Shown here one piece after another: positions 43,106 through 57,300 of a stretch of 64,000 nt of DNA (position 1 is its first letter; each line of letters begins with the position of its first letter). The notes beneath the pieces are model-generated. The model ran no database searches, had not been told where the DNA came from, and saw nothing but the letters and a program-made list of their open reading frames with translations. The position numbers and the translations under genes are program-made. Source of the stretch: Dactylellina haptotyla (taxonomy: Eukaryota > Ascomycota > Orbiliomycetes > Orbiliales > Orbiliaceae); contig CM062381.1 of the NCBI GenBank assembly GCA_031310005.1, positions 3,844,001 through 3,908,000 of the forward strand, in the 5' to 3' direction.

Positions 43106-44425
43106 ATGCTATCCAAAATATTGTTAATTACGGCCGTCGGGCTTAGCAACCTGAACTCAGTTCGCGCTCAATCAAGCGATGAACTCAATTGCGAAAGCAC
43201 GAGGTGGCTTATAGAATCGCGACAAAACCTAACCGCCATCCAAAACTGTACCTCCGCTCGGGGCGATCTCCTAATTGAGGATACCACTGACCTACCCGAT
43301 GAAATCATATTCCCGAATTTAGAATTCATCGACGGCAATTTCCTAGCCCTCAATTTCGATGAAAACATCCCATCGACTAAGATTTCGGCACCAAAACTGA
43401 AAAATGTCACGGGCGACGTATATTTCTCGCGCTGGGTGAACCTCGAGACGATGGACTTCCCGGTCCTCACAACAATCAACCGCGTCAGGTTGAACAATCT
43501 CCCCAAACTTACCTCCGCCAATTTCCTGTCGACCCTCGAGTCAATTGAGAATAACTATGAGGTCTGGAATACATCTCTCTCTGAGATTAAGAGCGATAAA
43601 CTTCCCTATGCGATATTTGTGGAGATCTTCGATAACCCCTTGTTGGAAAAGATAGAACTCACAGCCTTAAAAAATGCATCTTACAATATCGCATTGAAGA
43701 GGAACAGACCGGGGCTTGAAGTGTCGCTACCTGCGCTGACGGAAGTATGGTATCTTGAACTTAACAAGATCTCCAAGGTTGAGATTCCAAACCTCGAGTC
43801 TGCCATTGGCCATTTCTTGGTGAATGAAAGCAGCGTAGAGACTATCGATGCACCGAAACTGAAGACCGTGGGGCTTTGGTACGCCCCAGAAATTGTTATC
43901 ACCGATAACTACGGCCTGCGAATCGAGAACTCTCCACAATTGACAGGCATGTCGTTTCCGGTTTTGGAAGCTATACAGCTGGATCTTGTCATCCGAAATA
44001 ACTCGGCCTTGACGGACGTTAATTTCCCAGCATTGAAAAGAGTTACAGGAAACATCGCGATCCAAGGTGGTTTGACAAGCATTGAGCTTCCAGCCTTGGA
44101 AAAGGTGGGCGATTCAGTCTTTCTCGGGAGTACCACCTCCGGATTCAGCTGTGGAGACTTGGGTAAATATAAAACCAACGGCAGTATCAGAGGCGACTTC
44201 GAATGCCCCAGTATTACAGAACTTCCTAAAAGAAGTACATCCCAAGGCGCCGCTAAGGAAGAAATTGAAGCTTGGATTGGCTGGCTTGACGGAAAAAGCA
44301 CTGGTCCTCCCCCAAGCGGTGGATCGGGCAGTGAAACAAATGATAGCGCCAACCTTGGGAGGTCGAGGTCAGTTAATCTCGTGGCTTTCGTTGTTGGCAT
44401 TGTTGGATTGGTCCTCTTCCTTTGA
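43106..44425 (+). CDS. Ecm33/Sps2-type GPI-anchored cell wall protein
   Basis: Single exon, 439 residues. A signal peptide (1-21) precedes a Cys-containing start (NCESTRWLIES). Irregular leucine-rich, receptor-L-domain-like repeats run through residues about 50-355. Each has the form FPxLxxIxxxLxIxxNxxL with acidic or Asn-rich turns (IIFPNLEFIDGNF, LPALTEVWYLELN, FPVLEAIQLDLVIRNN, LPALEKVGDSVFLG), then a Cys pair (FSCGDLG ... FECPSI). Several N-glycosylation sequons (NLT, NCT, NVT, NTS, NAS, NES, NNS) are present. A Gly/Ser/Pro-rich linker and a hydrophobic tail (VNLVAFVVGIVGLVLFL) form a GPI attachment signal, with a candidate omega site at the NDS of ETNDSAN. Ecm33 family members support wall integrity and hyphal growth. 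There are no clear introns. Confidence 0.9.
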   Translation: MLSKILLITAVGLSNLNSVRAQSSDELNCESTRWLIESRQNLTAIQNCTSARGDLLIEDTTDLPDEIIFPNLEFIDGNFLALNFDENIPSTKISAPKLKNVTGDVYFSRWVNLETMDFPVLTTINRVRLNNLPKLTSANFLSTLESIENNYEVWNTSLSEIKSDKLPYAIFVEIFDNPLLEKIELTALKNASYNIALKRNRPGLEVSLPALTEVWYLELNKISKVEIPNLESAIGHFLVNESSVETIDAPKLKTVGLWYAPEIVITDNYGLRIENSPQLTGMSFPVLEAIQLDLVIRNNSALTDVNFPALKRVTGNIAIQGGLTSIELPALEKVGDSVFLGSTTSGFSCGDLGKYKTNGSIRGDFECPSITELPKRSTSQGAAKEEIEAWIGWLDGKSTGPPPSGGSGSETNDSANLGRSRSVNLVAFVVGIVGLVLFL

Positions 44426-44768
44426 TTTTAATCTGGGGCGAGGAAATAACATTTATGTAATAATGTCTATATATCTTCATTTTGTAATCATTACTGGGAC
44501 GGAAACGGTTATCGCTATGGTCAAAATTGTAATTTACATCTATCCACGACCTTTACTTTCGGAACAACTATGGTCTATCCAACAAGAAAATGAGGCTATG
44601 TTATGTTCAATGAACCTCAAAATAAGGTTTTAAGCTTTTGTTAGCCACGACAGATTACCGAGCAGATCTTGCTTGATTGTCCTCGCAGTGTGGCTGCCGA
44701 TTCCCAGGGTTCATGAGATAATGGCTACCAATCCTCGTTGAAAATGTTCAGGGTACCTTTTTGTATTA

Positions 44769-45587
44769 TTATGCAGACTCTGATGTCTTAATTTGTGTCC
44801 CCGGAGGTAAAATGGCGCGCCATGCGTCGACATCAGGGTGGCTTGCTAGATGCATATAGTTTCGAAGATGCCTTCGTTCGTCAACTTCGTCGGCATCGAC
44901 TATAGAAAGCTCTCCCCCGGGGGATGTTTCAAAAATAGCAGCCCTGAGTGAAAAGCAGGGTCCAGTGAAATGACATAAAGTTGGAGTTTTTGGCCGATAT
45001 GTACACAAACATCAGATGCGAAGGTAGCCGAACCTGTAACAAGTCACAAGCAAGCAAGCCGTTCTATTCTCCTAGGAATGAGTGATTTATGCAAGACGCA
45101 GGAAACATGCGACACAAGATGCAATTACGGCTAAATGGCCGATATGGGTGGTGTATTTGTGGGATGAGATGCAGCTAGCGGCTTGGATTTCCACACCCAC
45201 TGTGTGTCGAAGTGTGAAGCGAGATGGGGTCATCGGGGAAAAGACAACCTCAGCCTTTCATGACTGCATCTGCGGAGAAATGTGTAATAAACAGCTTGTG
45301 GAGTTTTATGTCGACGCGGTCAGGTTAACGAGCTGCTTTTTGAGTTATATTAATAGCTCTATCGTTCAAAAGCTGGGATATGCTTAGAAGTTTCAGAGGT
45401 GGTTGGTGGATCCAATATGATATCGCATTTTGCTCGCAGGTGGGATTGCGTTGTTCAGGACCCCCACTTCGGTGATATCCATTCCCCAACCCAAAGGTGG
45501 AAGTACCTGGTTCACATAGGGAGTTGAATCAGACGAGCAACAGCTGTCCTGAGCTCCGATGAGACCTCCGTAAGCTCCAAGGGCCCC
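44769..45587 (-). pseudogene. Possible gene remnant, two open segments
   Basis: On the minus strand, 45587-45393 is open for about 64 codons (DSCCSSDSTPYVNQVLPPLG, then GMDITEVGVLNNAIPPASK) and 45008-44769 is open for 79 codons with a protein-like end (LSIVDADEVDERRHLRNYMH, then LASHPDVDAWRAILPPGT). I could not join them with convincing splice sites, and the space between contains stops. They may be parts of one decayed gene or chance frames. Confidence 0.18.
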
Positions 45588-48500
45588 CTATCACTAGCTT
45601 CACGATTGAAGGGTCCGGTCCCGAGCACGGTACCCTGCAGCAATTCGGGTTCAGGGTGTTCGGGCTGAGACCCTAATTGTGAGGTCCAGAATCCAGAGAA
45701 AAATAGCTAATAATGCTGCAAGTGAAGTCACAATGATATCGCCAGTGAAGTAATCGTTTGACGGAAATTCAACCAATAGTATTACTGTGTCAGACGCGTA
45801 AATAGACAGGAGGATATGTCTAACCTCACGCTATCTCTCAAACCGTGCCAGCAAAAGGCCGCACTTTTAGCCCTTATATCAGAGTGACGATATCCACCTC
45901 TTCTTGGAAAAGTGGGCCCAGTCTGGACGCTCCATTATGACATTAAGAAACTCCGCCCTGCGTCAGAGAATGTGGATCCCCTCAATGAACTCCCTTCACT
46001 AGCGCGAGAGGGGGAACGCCAACAGTCATTCACAAGCTCATACCACGAAAACATCTATCGTGACAATTAATAGAACTTCATCAAAAAACCGGGAATGCGA
46101 ACAAGAAAGGGTGCGGCTTGCGAGAGAAGGTTGATTTGTCCGAGTAGGGGTGGGCTGAGTGGGCGGGTGGAGGCACGTTAATACCAAATATATAGTATTA
46201 TGATGACATTGTGCATTTGGGGGAGTTCGATAGTGCGAAAAGGCGGGATAGTAGCAAATGACATGGAGAACGGAAAATATAGGCAGGGCTATTATTGGTC
46301 TGAGCTAGCCTAGCATCCAGTTCTGGTCTGCACCATTTCGTCATTAGACAGGACGGGTTAGGACAACATTGAAACGGACGAGGCCTTGTGCAGTTTGCTC
46401 GTCCTTATCAACTAAGCTGTTTTTGTTTTTTGCATGGGGAGCGAGCCTGACGGGAGTTGAGGACAGACCACTCCGCCTGACCCATGGGAGGTTGTCTTTA
46501 GCGAGGTGTCTGTTTAACCTCTGCAGCGGGTGGAGCGAGACAGAAAAGGTTCGAGATCTTTTCTCCCTTTGAGCCTGAGGTTTCGAGACTTACGGGAGCC
46601 ACCTGGGAGATCTGCTATGAGAATTGCTAGATACGGGCTTTTGCTCATTTGAATGATGTCAAACTGCCCATTTTTTGTGCTACCATTGCCATTTAAGCTT
46701 TCAGATCACTACCTCTGCAGCAACCCAGTAGGATATTGATCTGTCGATTTTCTATCGAAAAGAGCTATCGCGGGCGGGCCGTTATCAGCACAGATCACTC
46801 TACAATTATGAGAGCTCAATCGAGCTTCCCATCAGATAAGTCGCCCGGAACTCGATAATGAGAAGTGGAGAAACCTTGTATGTTAGCTACCTAGCTTCTT
46901 GCAGTCACGGATTCATGCAAGCTCGTCTCGTAAAGCCTTCTACCGTCCGCCTGCGAGCAGACCAATACAAATAAGCCAGCCGAGCAAATCATATTTTTAG
47001 GTACACGTATCTATCGAGTCCTCTCAGTTATATAATTTCCGTACCTAGACGTCTTAGTTTTTTCTTTTACGAGAAACTTGCTATAATTCTTGTTGGTATC
47101 AATAATATTGAACGGGCGGTAAACTATAGGTGGCATCTCTGCAAGCTGCATGATGAATTCACGAGTGACCCCATATCCGATGCGAAAGCCATCTCCGCAT
47201 TTCCAAAATTAAATACCGATAAAACCCTGATAGGGTTGGCGAAGGCGTGATTAAGCTGGTTGGTCCCAACCTGGCCCTAACACGAAATAAAGTGAGGCGT
47301 TCCGATTTCATTCGCATGTCGTGCAGTCGGACTCCAATATTAATATAATCTGCGGCTCAGTCTTGAATTTTGCTGAATTTTCCCTGTTTGCGGCAGGCTG
47401 GTATTCAAGGCACCGATGGAGACTTTTTCGGACGGCAGAAGCCGAGCTACGTTCACGATGCTATTTTTTCACCCCAGCTTGTCTGGTACTCTCCCGGGTT
47501 ACGAACCAAAGGTGCCTGTATGCAGAAAGGAAACTAGCGGCATCTCTGGAATGTCCATTCCGGGGAATATAGATTCTATGATTGGATATACCTTAAGTTT
47601 AGGTTTCTTAGAGGAAAGCTAACGTGTTGTTGGCTTGCACACCAGCGACACACGGACACTTACAAATTGTTTGTGCCCCGGATCCCAATGTAGAGGGTCT
47701 TCGCGTATCTTGATAGGAAATTTAAGATGCTGATCACAACTAAACTGGCCAAACCGTCTTGCATATTATATATGGCAATTCACCTATTCAGCCGGCAGGA
47801 GGATGCGGAGTTAAACAAAAACTGATAGAAATATGATTTCTATAGAATAAAATACAATATAGACTTTCCCACAAAGGACAGTGGCTTGCATAAAGTTACA
47901 TGTGCTCCGCTGTGCCTTTGTAGAGAGCATTGTGATTCCTTTTTTACTCCGAGGGACAAGAGAAGAAAACGAAGCTTTGACTGGCTACTCCCGAAGGTTC
48001 TGCTCGGCTGTGAATTCCTCAAACTGGACCAAATTGGCCGGCGCCGAAGTCACTATCGTACGATGTCCAAAGCTGGCTGGACTCCCATCGTAGCCGATCG
48101 TTTCTTGTCCGAGAGCACTCGGGTAGCCAACGCATTAGTGGCAAATCATATTCAAATCTCTACAACCGTTTTCAATGGCTGTTTGATTTTCGCTGCGCTA
48201 ACTGTGGAAAAACGACTTGGTGTGCGTCCAGGCGGGCAGGCCCAATCTAGAATGAATCAATTGTCCATATGCACAAAATACATATGGCAGGCCTCGTCAC
48301 GATTGTGCATAACCCCTTGTCATCCAGATGATTTTGCTTGAGCGATACCTCGACGTGCCCTACTTCTCATATTGGAATCTGCGACTTGGCTTCGTTATGC
48401 TCAAAGAATGCGGCATTTACTCCCCGAACCCCTTCCTGCCTGGTTACCTGCGCGCAGAATATGTGCGTTGTATCGTACATATATACATTCACACTGCGAA

Positions 48501-51105
48501 AGCTTCCAAGATATTGCCGCTGGGAAGCACCTCGCAAAGTATGTAAGAAATTGGAAGGGTAATATGCAATATTTCAGGGCGTGCGTCAAAACTCAAAAGA
48601 AAATGTTACGCTTTCAGTTATATGGTTTCGTAAGGCAGCCTGAGAGACCAAGAGTGGAAGACGGGATCATAGTCTTTTCTCCCTTTTTTCAATTAGTATT
48701 ACCCGCTTGCCGAGGCCAGACGGGATGGTGGGTTCACACTTTACGTATACATAGACGCACCTGCGCATGAGATAGGACATTTCTCTGACCTTGCTCTAAA
48801 CAGTATCGCACTAGCCCGCGCCCGTGAATGCTTACAAAAAGAGCAGAGAAAATGAAAAGTAATAATTCAGGGTGCGCCGCTCATGAGCTCAGAGCATGCA
48901 ATCGATATGGGAAAGCTAAAAGTGGGACTAACGTGTGAGCTAGGGCTCGAACTGCCTCTCAGACTGGCTGGTCTCGCTCCTCCGCACTCAGAAAGCTCAT
49001 GGGTTTGCTCGGGTTTATCTGATACTGGTCCTTCTTTTGCTTCTAGCTCCACCAGAGATGTGCATCTCCCAGGTTGCAGTACGTCACCGAGGTCACCAGC
49101 TTTTGCTCCCTGTCCAATGGCCATCACGGGACCACACTTTTTCATTACCCGAGGGTCAGCGAGGGAGCCTGGGTTTGCGTGTTGCAGGTAGGAACACCAT
49201 TCGAACTTTGGATAACAGTGATTCGTTGGAAATGAATGCAAACAAATATATCGTGAATATGAGCCTTTGAGCGTACGAGCTTGGCGGTTTCGCTCAAGGA
49301 ACGAGAGCAGGAGAGTATGTCTACTGCGGCGCGCAGTTAAGCCTTGACGAAGACGAGGTTTGCTTATGGTTACAATGACCGCAGCTTTTCGTAGGCCTCC
49401 CACCGCCCTATTTGTTGTCCTGTCCTGCCTGTACTGTCCGTCCCTCCTTATAGCCTTGTGGCATGTACCCCACGACCAATCCCCTCTGCGCGACACTACT
49501 GGCTAGAAAACGTAATGAGTAGGTGCGTCATTGCAAACAGACGACCGCCAGCGGCGCCCAGGCTTTTTAGTGTTTTTGTTTGGTATTTTATTTTTTTCCT
49601 TAGTGAGGAGGATTTCGACATGCAGATGAGATTGGAGGGGAACTCGAGACCGATCGCTGCCCCTCCCTCATTATACTCACAGTTACTTACTTGTCCTTCC
49701 CCCTCTGGTCCCGGCGCAGCAGCCTGGACCGCAGAGCAGCACAGAGCACAAGATCCTGCAGCGCAGCACATGCATCTTTTTCTTGTCTTTGCGCGAGGAT
49801 GGCGTATGCATTCCTTCTGTGTTGTTGTGCAGATGCTTGAAGCATGCAACGAAGCAACTAGCCAACACGAACATCAGATGATTTTTTGGGGGGGTGTTTT
49901 GACAATTAACCACGACGAGCCAACATGGAAAAAATGAAGCCAGCGCTTCGCACGGGTCTTTTATTCGTGCTAACTATAAGCTGCAACATAACTATCCAAC
50001 AGTTGACTGTCTCCATAGAGTTAACAAGTTCGGAGAATGTATGTTGGAGAGGCGGATTGGCCCTTTCTTTTCCCACCGGTTGTTTCTTCGTATGTACCAA
50101 ACGAGGGATAACGTTGCCCGAATATCCCCTTTTCCCTAGCTTCGAAAAAAATAAAAAATAAAGTGAAGGTCGAGCGTGGAGCTCTTTGCTTTGAGATGAT
50201 ATCCTTAATGTTCCCCTTTCTCGAACGGAGGGAAGAATTCGGTAAACGTCCGGGGGGGCTTTTCGTTGTGGTGGACCGGATGTTGTATCAACCTCAAACA
50301 CCGGACTGACCGTATCCTAGCGCAAGGGCGGGCGCACTCGGAGAGGGTACAATATTACGAATAGAGAAAGAAATTAGGAACGAGAAACGGTTCCTGAGCA
50401 GGTGGATGCGTAGCAGCGGGTTTATGAATCATTTTGAATCCGACAAATATGCCCTTTTAAAGTTGCAACATTCTAAACGGTCACGGAACTTGAACTTTGT
50501 ATGTGGAGAAATAGCAGGGAAAGATCCCTTTTGGTTTGTCTGTGTCTAAGAAAGTATTGTACAGGATTATAAGTGTTTTAACGCACACAAAAATATGGAT
50601 ATTTCAGAGTGACAAAAGAAGCGAACCATGTCTGCAACCGAAAACTTTGGAGATATAGGGAAACAAATATGACTTGTACGCCTGGAAATGGATATCAATG
50701 TAAGGAAATAACAGACAGAAAAAGATAGAGCATGTTGAGTATATCTTCCAGAGAATCCTCCCTAAGCAAATAAAATGCCAACGCCATTGTATGATTTTTT
50801 ATCAGCAGAACTCGCTCAATGAACCCTTCACAAAAAAAATAATACAAAGAAAGAAAAAGAGTCGCAAAATGATGACAGAAGGGTCAAGAGAATTCGATCG
50901 TAGTCGTGAAAAGTCGTGATTGTACAATAAAAGTAAACTGGATGAAAATCGGCCGGAACTAGCGAATGGAGGATCGCGGCGTCGGTTGTTTCTTGAAGTG
51001 AAAAGTATGGATTTCGAAATAGAAGCCCACTGGAGCTGCGACCTGGCTAACTCAGAGCTAGCTTTTCGATTTCGATCGGTATGGAGAAACCTGGGGTTTC
51101 GAGGT

Positions 51106-51315
51106 TTATCTTGTGAGGACCGAAGATTTCGAGGAATCTATCATTTGGAGCCCTGACAAGTCGATCTTCGGTGTTGAGAAATTCCTCTGGTTGGCGAACA
51201 CTGAGGAGTGGAAGGCGGGTCTCTTGAGGTTCAGTTGCAGGCAAGACGAGCAGCGGCCCCCCATGACGTTGCATCGGCCTCGGCAGCCTCGGGTCTGGTT
51301 GACACACTCGTACAT
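51106..51315 (-). CDS. Possible small Cys-rich protein (69 residues)
   Basis: The minus frame begins MYECVNQTRGCRGRCNVMGG and continues RCSSC, giving a C-x6-C-x3-C-x6-C-x2-C arrangement within the first 25 residues. A hydrophilic tail rich in Ser, Asn and Leu follows. The cysteine spacing could form a small zinc knuckle. There is no signal peptide, and neither a promoter nor splice sites were evident. It stands alone in the gene-poor stretch. The Cys-motif layout is the only reason to list it. Confidence 0.3.
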   Translation of the reverse strand: MYECVNQTRGCRGRCNVMGGRCSSCLQLNLKRPAFHSSVFANQRNFSTPKIDLSGLQMIDSSKSSVLTR

Positions 51316-54300
51316 TCTGAATATGGTTTATTTTGTAGAATTGGATATCGAGAGTGATTCCGTTATAACGTTGACGGCGGTAATTGTGCGTATATGTATA
51401 TCGCGCTTCGCAATCAATTGTCTTGTGACAGGGTATTGGTAGTGGGGCTTTTGGTGGTGATGGTGGGTGAAGTCGCAGTACGGATGTTCAGGTGCGAGGT
51501 CAATTTGGTCTTGATATTCTGTAGGAGAGGATTGAATAGAAGAATTGAATTGTTATAAATGTTGATAGTGGATTTTTATATCTAAGAATATATGATATTT
51601 TCGGACTGGTGGATATAGGGTTGGATCAGGAGGGAGCGGAGGGAGTCTATATATCTTTTTTTTGGACAAGCAGGCGGTCTGGCTATAAAGAGTGTGGTTA
51701 GCAACCTAAGTTAGGCCAAAACCAAGGCAAGAACCAAATTCCAGGCTTTCGTTGTGCAAAGGGAAATGGGGCGATGATGGATGACTGCGTCAAAAACGAC
51801 CAGGGTGGTTCTCCAGTGTCCGTTTGCTCCCAATAACGTCCTCAGGGAGGTGAACCCCGGTGGTGCATTCAAGCTACCCGGGCATCGGGGCATGGTTTCT
51901 TTTTCCACCCCCCTGAGCAATGTTCGAAATAGCCTTGCTTTGGCCGACGCTCCTTTCTATCTACCGCATAGCGTGGAACAGCGGCCCATTGCTGCTATTG
52001 CCTGGTCGGTGTTCGGGGCTCTCGCTCGCAAAAGGGCACCGCCAGAGCAATTACCAGAAAGAGTCCGAGTTGACGAGTTTGGTACACTACCTCGCAGAAA
52101 CCTCGGAGACATGTCTACGGTACATACAATGGACGGAGGAAGTAATGACTGCTCAGACGGCTTTGCTTAGCTTACCTCACCCGCATCCGCCTGCTTCCTA
52201 CGAATGGAAAAAATATGCAGTCGAGATGGTGACCTGGAGGAGCATTGTGCAGAAATCCGCCCAACCGAGAGTCCGACCTGACTAAAAGATGCAACCCGCG
52301 GATACGCAGAACCCCATGGCCGTCTCTAATACCCCATCTGTCGGTTTGTGATATTGCAGCGCTGGGCCTGGCAAACTAACCTGCTGATAGATGGGAAATG
52401 CAAGCCATGGCTACGAATACAAGTGGGCACGTATCTATTTTTTGACACATTTCGTCCTTTTGGGCGACCTCCACCGTGCCACTCCACTCACTCTCAAACC
52501 TCGTTCGATATTGAAATGGGTCCTGTCTTGCCTATTCTCTCTATTTTGCTCCTGGTCTTTCCGAACCCCGTGCATAAAGAAAAACCCCCTCTCACCAAAT
52601 CAAGGAAATTGAACATCAGGGTGAAAGAGAGGAGATGGCAAGTAGAACTATGATGAAGCGAAAAGGCCAACGAATAGAATTATCATTATAATAATAATAT
52701 CAAATATGCAAGCGTGATTTCGACCGATATGAACATGAAAACCATTCACTTTCTATTTTAACGCACAAGGCGCCGCAATGCTTACTTTCCTTGTTGGTGT
52801 ATTTCGCTCGCATGCGGTAATGTGATTGAATAATACGAACCAAAATACGTGTAATTGCGAAGATATGTATCCTTTTTTGTTCAAATTTATTACCCTCGTG
52901 GAATCAGTCATTCGCTTCCTTCCTTCCATTTTTTACGTTTTCGGGCTTTTGTTATTTGTGTCTCCGTTGGGTTGTCACGTTGACATTTCGATATGTAGCA
53001 CCGCTCTCTTAGCCTTTTTGACCTGGCAGTTTTTTCCTGGGCATGCCGGTGTAACTTTCGCGAATGGGACACATTCGTAACCACACCACCGCAATAACGG
53101 CCAACCCCCCAATGCGCCTAAAAAAGGTTCGTGCCTAAGATGCCATGCCCCGAGCCACAAAGCCAGCTGGGCTGTTTTTTTCTGCTCGCCTGTTGCTTTG
53201 TCTCTGCACAGCCAACAGACCCCAACCGCACCTGCGATCTCCCATGGGTTCTGACGGTGTAGCCGTAGCTGGGCGTCGGCTGCACAAACGGCGCTTTATC
53301 CCTCACTTGGGACATTTCAGACGAAAAAACCGTCGAATTCGGACGTACTCGCAGGCGAGGAGAGCCACCATCCAATATAAGGCATCACGTCTGCCTACCT
53401 GTCCCCTCCCTCGGTCATCCGGGCCAGTATATGTTTTTTTAGATCCTGCATCTATCACAAAATGAATGAACCTCATGCGACAACGTTTCAAAGAACAAAC
53501 GGAAGCAGAAAGAAAGAAAAGAACGAATTCGGCGAGGGGGGGTGGAGGCGGAATTCAGTTGCTGCTTGCTGCTCCTACCTTCAATTTTCAGATGGCAAAG
53601 CAAAGGTGCCTTTGGCAACCTGTCGCTACCTGATCAAATTTTTAAACGTGCATCGTACATACATATGGTTGAAATCCGTATGGCAGTTAGGTTCGGGTTT
53701 GCGAATCTGATTTGATAGCGAAAAATATTACGGGACCCGTAACTCTGCCTTACTCGACGGAGAAAATGGAGCACCAGTCACAGGCAGAAAATTTACAATT
53801 ACCTGCAGCGCCGATCTCCTCACGTCCAGAGCAGATGGTAGCTGCGTTTTGCGATCCTGTTGGCCGGATGCTTCTGGCATCTTCGGCAGAAAACGAGCAG
53901 AAAGGAACGTAACCCGAATCCTTTCGAGCCGAACGTATGCGCAGTAGGACGGAAAGAAAGGAAAAAAGCATTGTCATGTCAGAGATAGATAGACATAGCG
54001 TCTATCAGCCGTGTTTGTGAATCTCGAAATTGCCGTAGGATCGCTTCGAGAAACGATAGGTTTGGTGCAATCCTCATACCACCCGGAGCAACGAGACATT
54101 CCCGAAGCGTCGAAATGGGGTTTGACTGGTTCTTCTCAAAACCGTGGGGAAAGGGGACGCGAATGCTGCATAGAGCTTCGTGCCCTCCGTTTGGGCAACT
54201 GTTGGCGCTGATAGGCATCTTTTTCGTGTACCTGGATCAGCTCTCGACAGAACAGCCCGTGTCAAATAGGGTTGTGGGTTCACAAACTCCACTTCCCCCT

Positions 54301-57300
54301 CTTTGTTCCTTCCTGTCTGTCGAACCGACTATCACTCTGATACTCGATGTTTGATTCCCCGGCTAGTCAAGACACGAGTTCGTGGGCGGCAAGAGCAGCT
54401 AATCAGAAAAAAAGTCAATCGCTCGATCAAACCGTTTTTTGCACATCCCCCGGCTAGCTAGCTTAGTATGCTGGCGATCCAGATCCCGCTTGCCTGGTAG
54501 CTTTGATGCACACATGTGCTTTGTTCGATGGATGGGATTGTAAAGCTCTAGGAAGACTCCGTGGGAACATGCCTCCCCACGGACCCTCCACAGGGAAGAG
54601 GGAGCAAAAAGAGCGCCATCGGAATGGAAGACTTCTGGAAGATCTTAGCACGAAAGCTACTAATGCTTCGTAAGCTGCTCTCGTGCTCCGGAAACTCCCA
54701 GGGAGCTTTGGGTCCAATGAAATACCAACATTGAGTCACCCATTGCTCCGAAACGAACATATGCCTGTTGTCCGTTGGCGGTTAGTAGCAAAAAAACTAA
54801 ATGCTAAAAACTGAGAGGGGGCAGTTTTACACGAGATATGTTTAAAACTGCGAACGCAAAAGATCGCATCGGTGTTGGCATCCATTCTTCGACCATTTTT
54901 TGTGTCTTGGACCACAAAACACTTCGTGCGAGAGGAAAGCACAGAAGGTAAGAGCGCGCGAGCTAGTAGGAAATTTCTAACCATACCACACAAAATCTGA
55001 AAAAGTAAATTATCATGTGGTGGTATTTGACAGGAAAATGATTTCCGGGCATGCAACCACTAGACTTTATGAGCCATCGTGATTGAGCCGTTTCGTGGGA
55101 CATGCTTGCTCGTTATTTTTTCTCGAGCTTTTGCGATCTGATCACAACCGAAATACTCGATCGATCCATTGAATGATGGCTGCTGGGACAGCCTCGAACG
55201 TTTCTTTAGCAATCTCTCTAACGGCGAGACATCGGAACTAATAGGATGGGATTTATTAAATGCCGATCGATATTGTAGACTTCTTGTGGCTTTTTTCCTT
55301 TCTTTCCTTTTTAATTCTTGTTCTAACGTTCGCTCTGGATCCGATAACCTTAAACGATACAATTGCGATACTTTTGTGGGACATTTTCAACGGAATGAAA
55401 CTCCACTATTACTAACACACTGGTGTATGCTACTCCGTATCCTAGCTAGCACTAACGGAAAGATACGATTACATCGCCGATGTCTTTTGGTTTCCGTATT
55501 TTTTCATTTCCCTTTCCCTATCTTCCCTTAATTTAAGTCTTTTCAAGCCAAAATATGCTTGTGCCAACGAAGCGCTCACCTGACCGTTTACCCCCAATCA
55601 AGTTGAGAAATCCAAAGGGCGGGTTGATAAGCTCCGGGGTTCTGAGCACCCGAGAGCTCCAGTACCGCATATGGCCAAAATTTTCAGATTTCTCCCCGCT
55701 TTTGAGTTTATTAAAAATCTGCAGCTACTGCAATACATCGAGTGATCATAAATTTCATGCATCGAAAATCCCGACTCAAAGCGTGCGCTGCTGCCGATGG
55801 CGATGTCCGGAGATAGAGAGCTTGGGGGCACGCCGCCATTTACCCCTCACGAGGAGTTTGTCCAATGCCGGCAGTATTCGTGCTCGTCAACATGCACGGG
55901 GAACGATTGTACGAAAAACATAAAAGATGCCTAAAGGGAGTTCGTTCATGCATTTTGGGATAGGTTAAATTATCACGGGTGCCAATGAAGCCGAGGGAAA
56001 TGTTGGTGGCGCGCGCCATGGGGACATGCACAGGACGATACGAAGCGATCCTAATTTTTACCTTAATTTGTTTCGTTAAGGAATAGCGAACGATAACATT
56101 GGATATAGCATTGAAAATGTGATATTGATACCGGGGAAATATTTCTCTTATCCATCCGAAAACCGTCTTGCGCTGCCATGAGGAGGAGGAAGAGGAGGAA
56201 GCCAGGATTCTAGGCCTGGTTTGACAGCGGTCTAGATCCACAGAATCGCTTCTGGACGGTGGCAACGAGCACGTGCCTCAACGGTCTAATGCAGGGTCCA
56301 GTGGGAGGCGTTTTCTTTTTTCGATATCTTGGAATATCAACCACACAAATTCATTTAAACGACGGATATAATTGCCCTAAAAAATATTTTCGTGGCCTCC
56401 TCCCTGAGATAGTCACCGCCGCGCAGTATGTAGGAGGATGCAAGCTATCGAGCTTCAGGGAGAACCCTGGGTAGGAATCTCAAATTCCCTAAAAAAAGTA
56501 TTATTTTTGGGGTAAAAAGATAAACACGGCGCGCAAAGCGGCAGTGATTTGTTGGGTCGGCACTAAGTAGCTGTTGGTAGACATGTCTACAACTTTTAAG
56601 CCCCTTCTGGGCCCCCCTGTGTCATGAAGGGACAATCGCCAGCAGCGGACCGTTGAGAGTTTCAATTCGCCCAACATCTACGAAACTCGTCTGGCTTTAC
56701 ATATTGGGGATCGCTCCCCGGAGACACATACTCCCCCCCAAAGCGCCCCGAGGTTGAAGCGGCCGAAAGGATGTCTCGGACGTCTAGATCATGATCAGCC
56801 GTTTGAAATTCCTGGGAGTGGCTTGCATTCGACCAGCCTAGCGATAAATCCAAATGGCAATTTTAAGGATCAGTCCCCGAGAGAAGGCCTATCTGGTAGG
56901 AAGAGGAATATCGAATATCGTCCTTTCCGGGCCGGTACGGAATTTTCCAGAGATTGCCGGCGCCGCCACCAAGAAAGCCACTGGTTTATATCTAGTTCGC
57001 GATATAAAAGAGAGCGTCCTGTCTGCCCGTGCCGCGATACCCGTGATATCCACCTATGCATGGCATAAAATTCGCACAGCGAGGGCTGAAGTGCATTAAC
57101 GAGAATCAAACGTGGCGTTTTGAATAAATATAGTCCGCTTGAAAGTCTCACAAGGCTTCGCCCATTCTCGAAGCTACGGAGACAGGGAAGAGAGAAAAGG
57201 GCTCGCATTTTGAAGGATAACCTTGGTTGAGGGGCAAGATTACCCGGCGCATTGGGGGAAATGGATTTTGGGTCCACCAACCTAGGATTCACATGACAGG

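Noticed and set aside
48946-49020. GGGCTCGAACTG word resembling a tRNA T-arm
   Set aside because: No matching stem, anticodon arm or acceptor stem at the right spacing.
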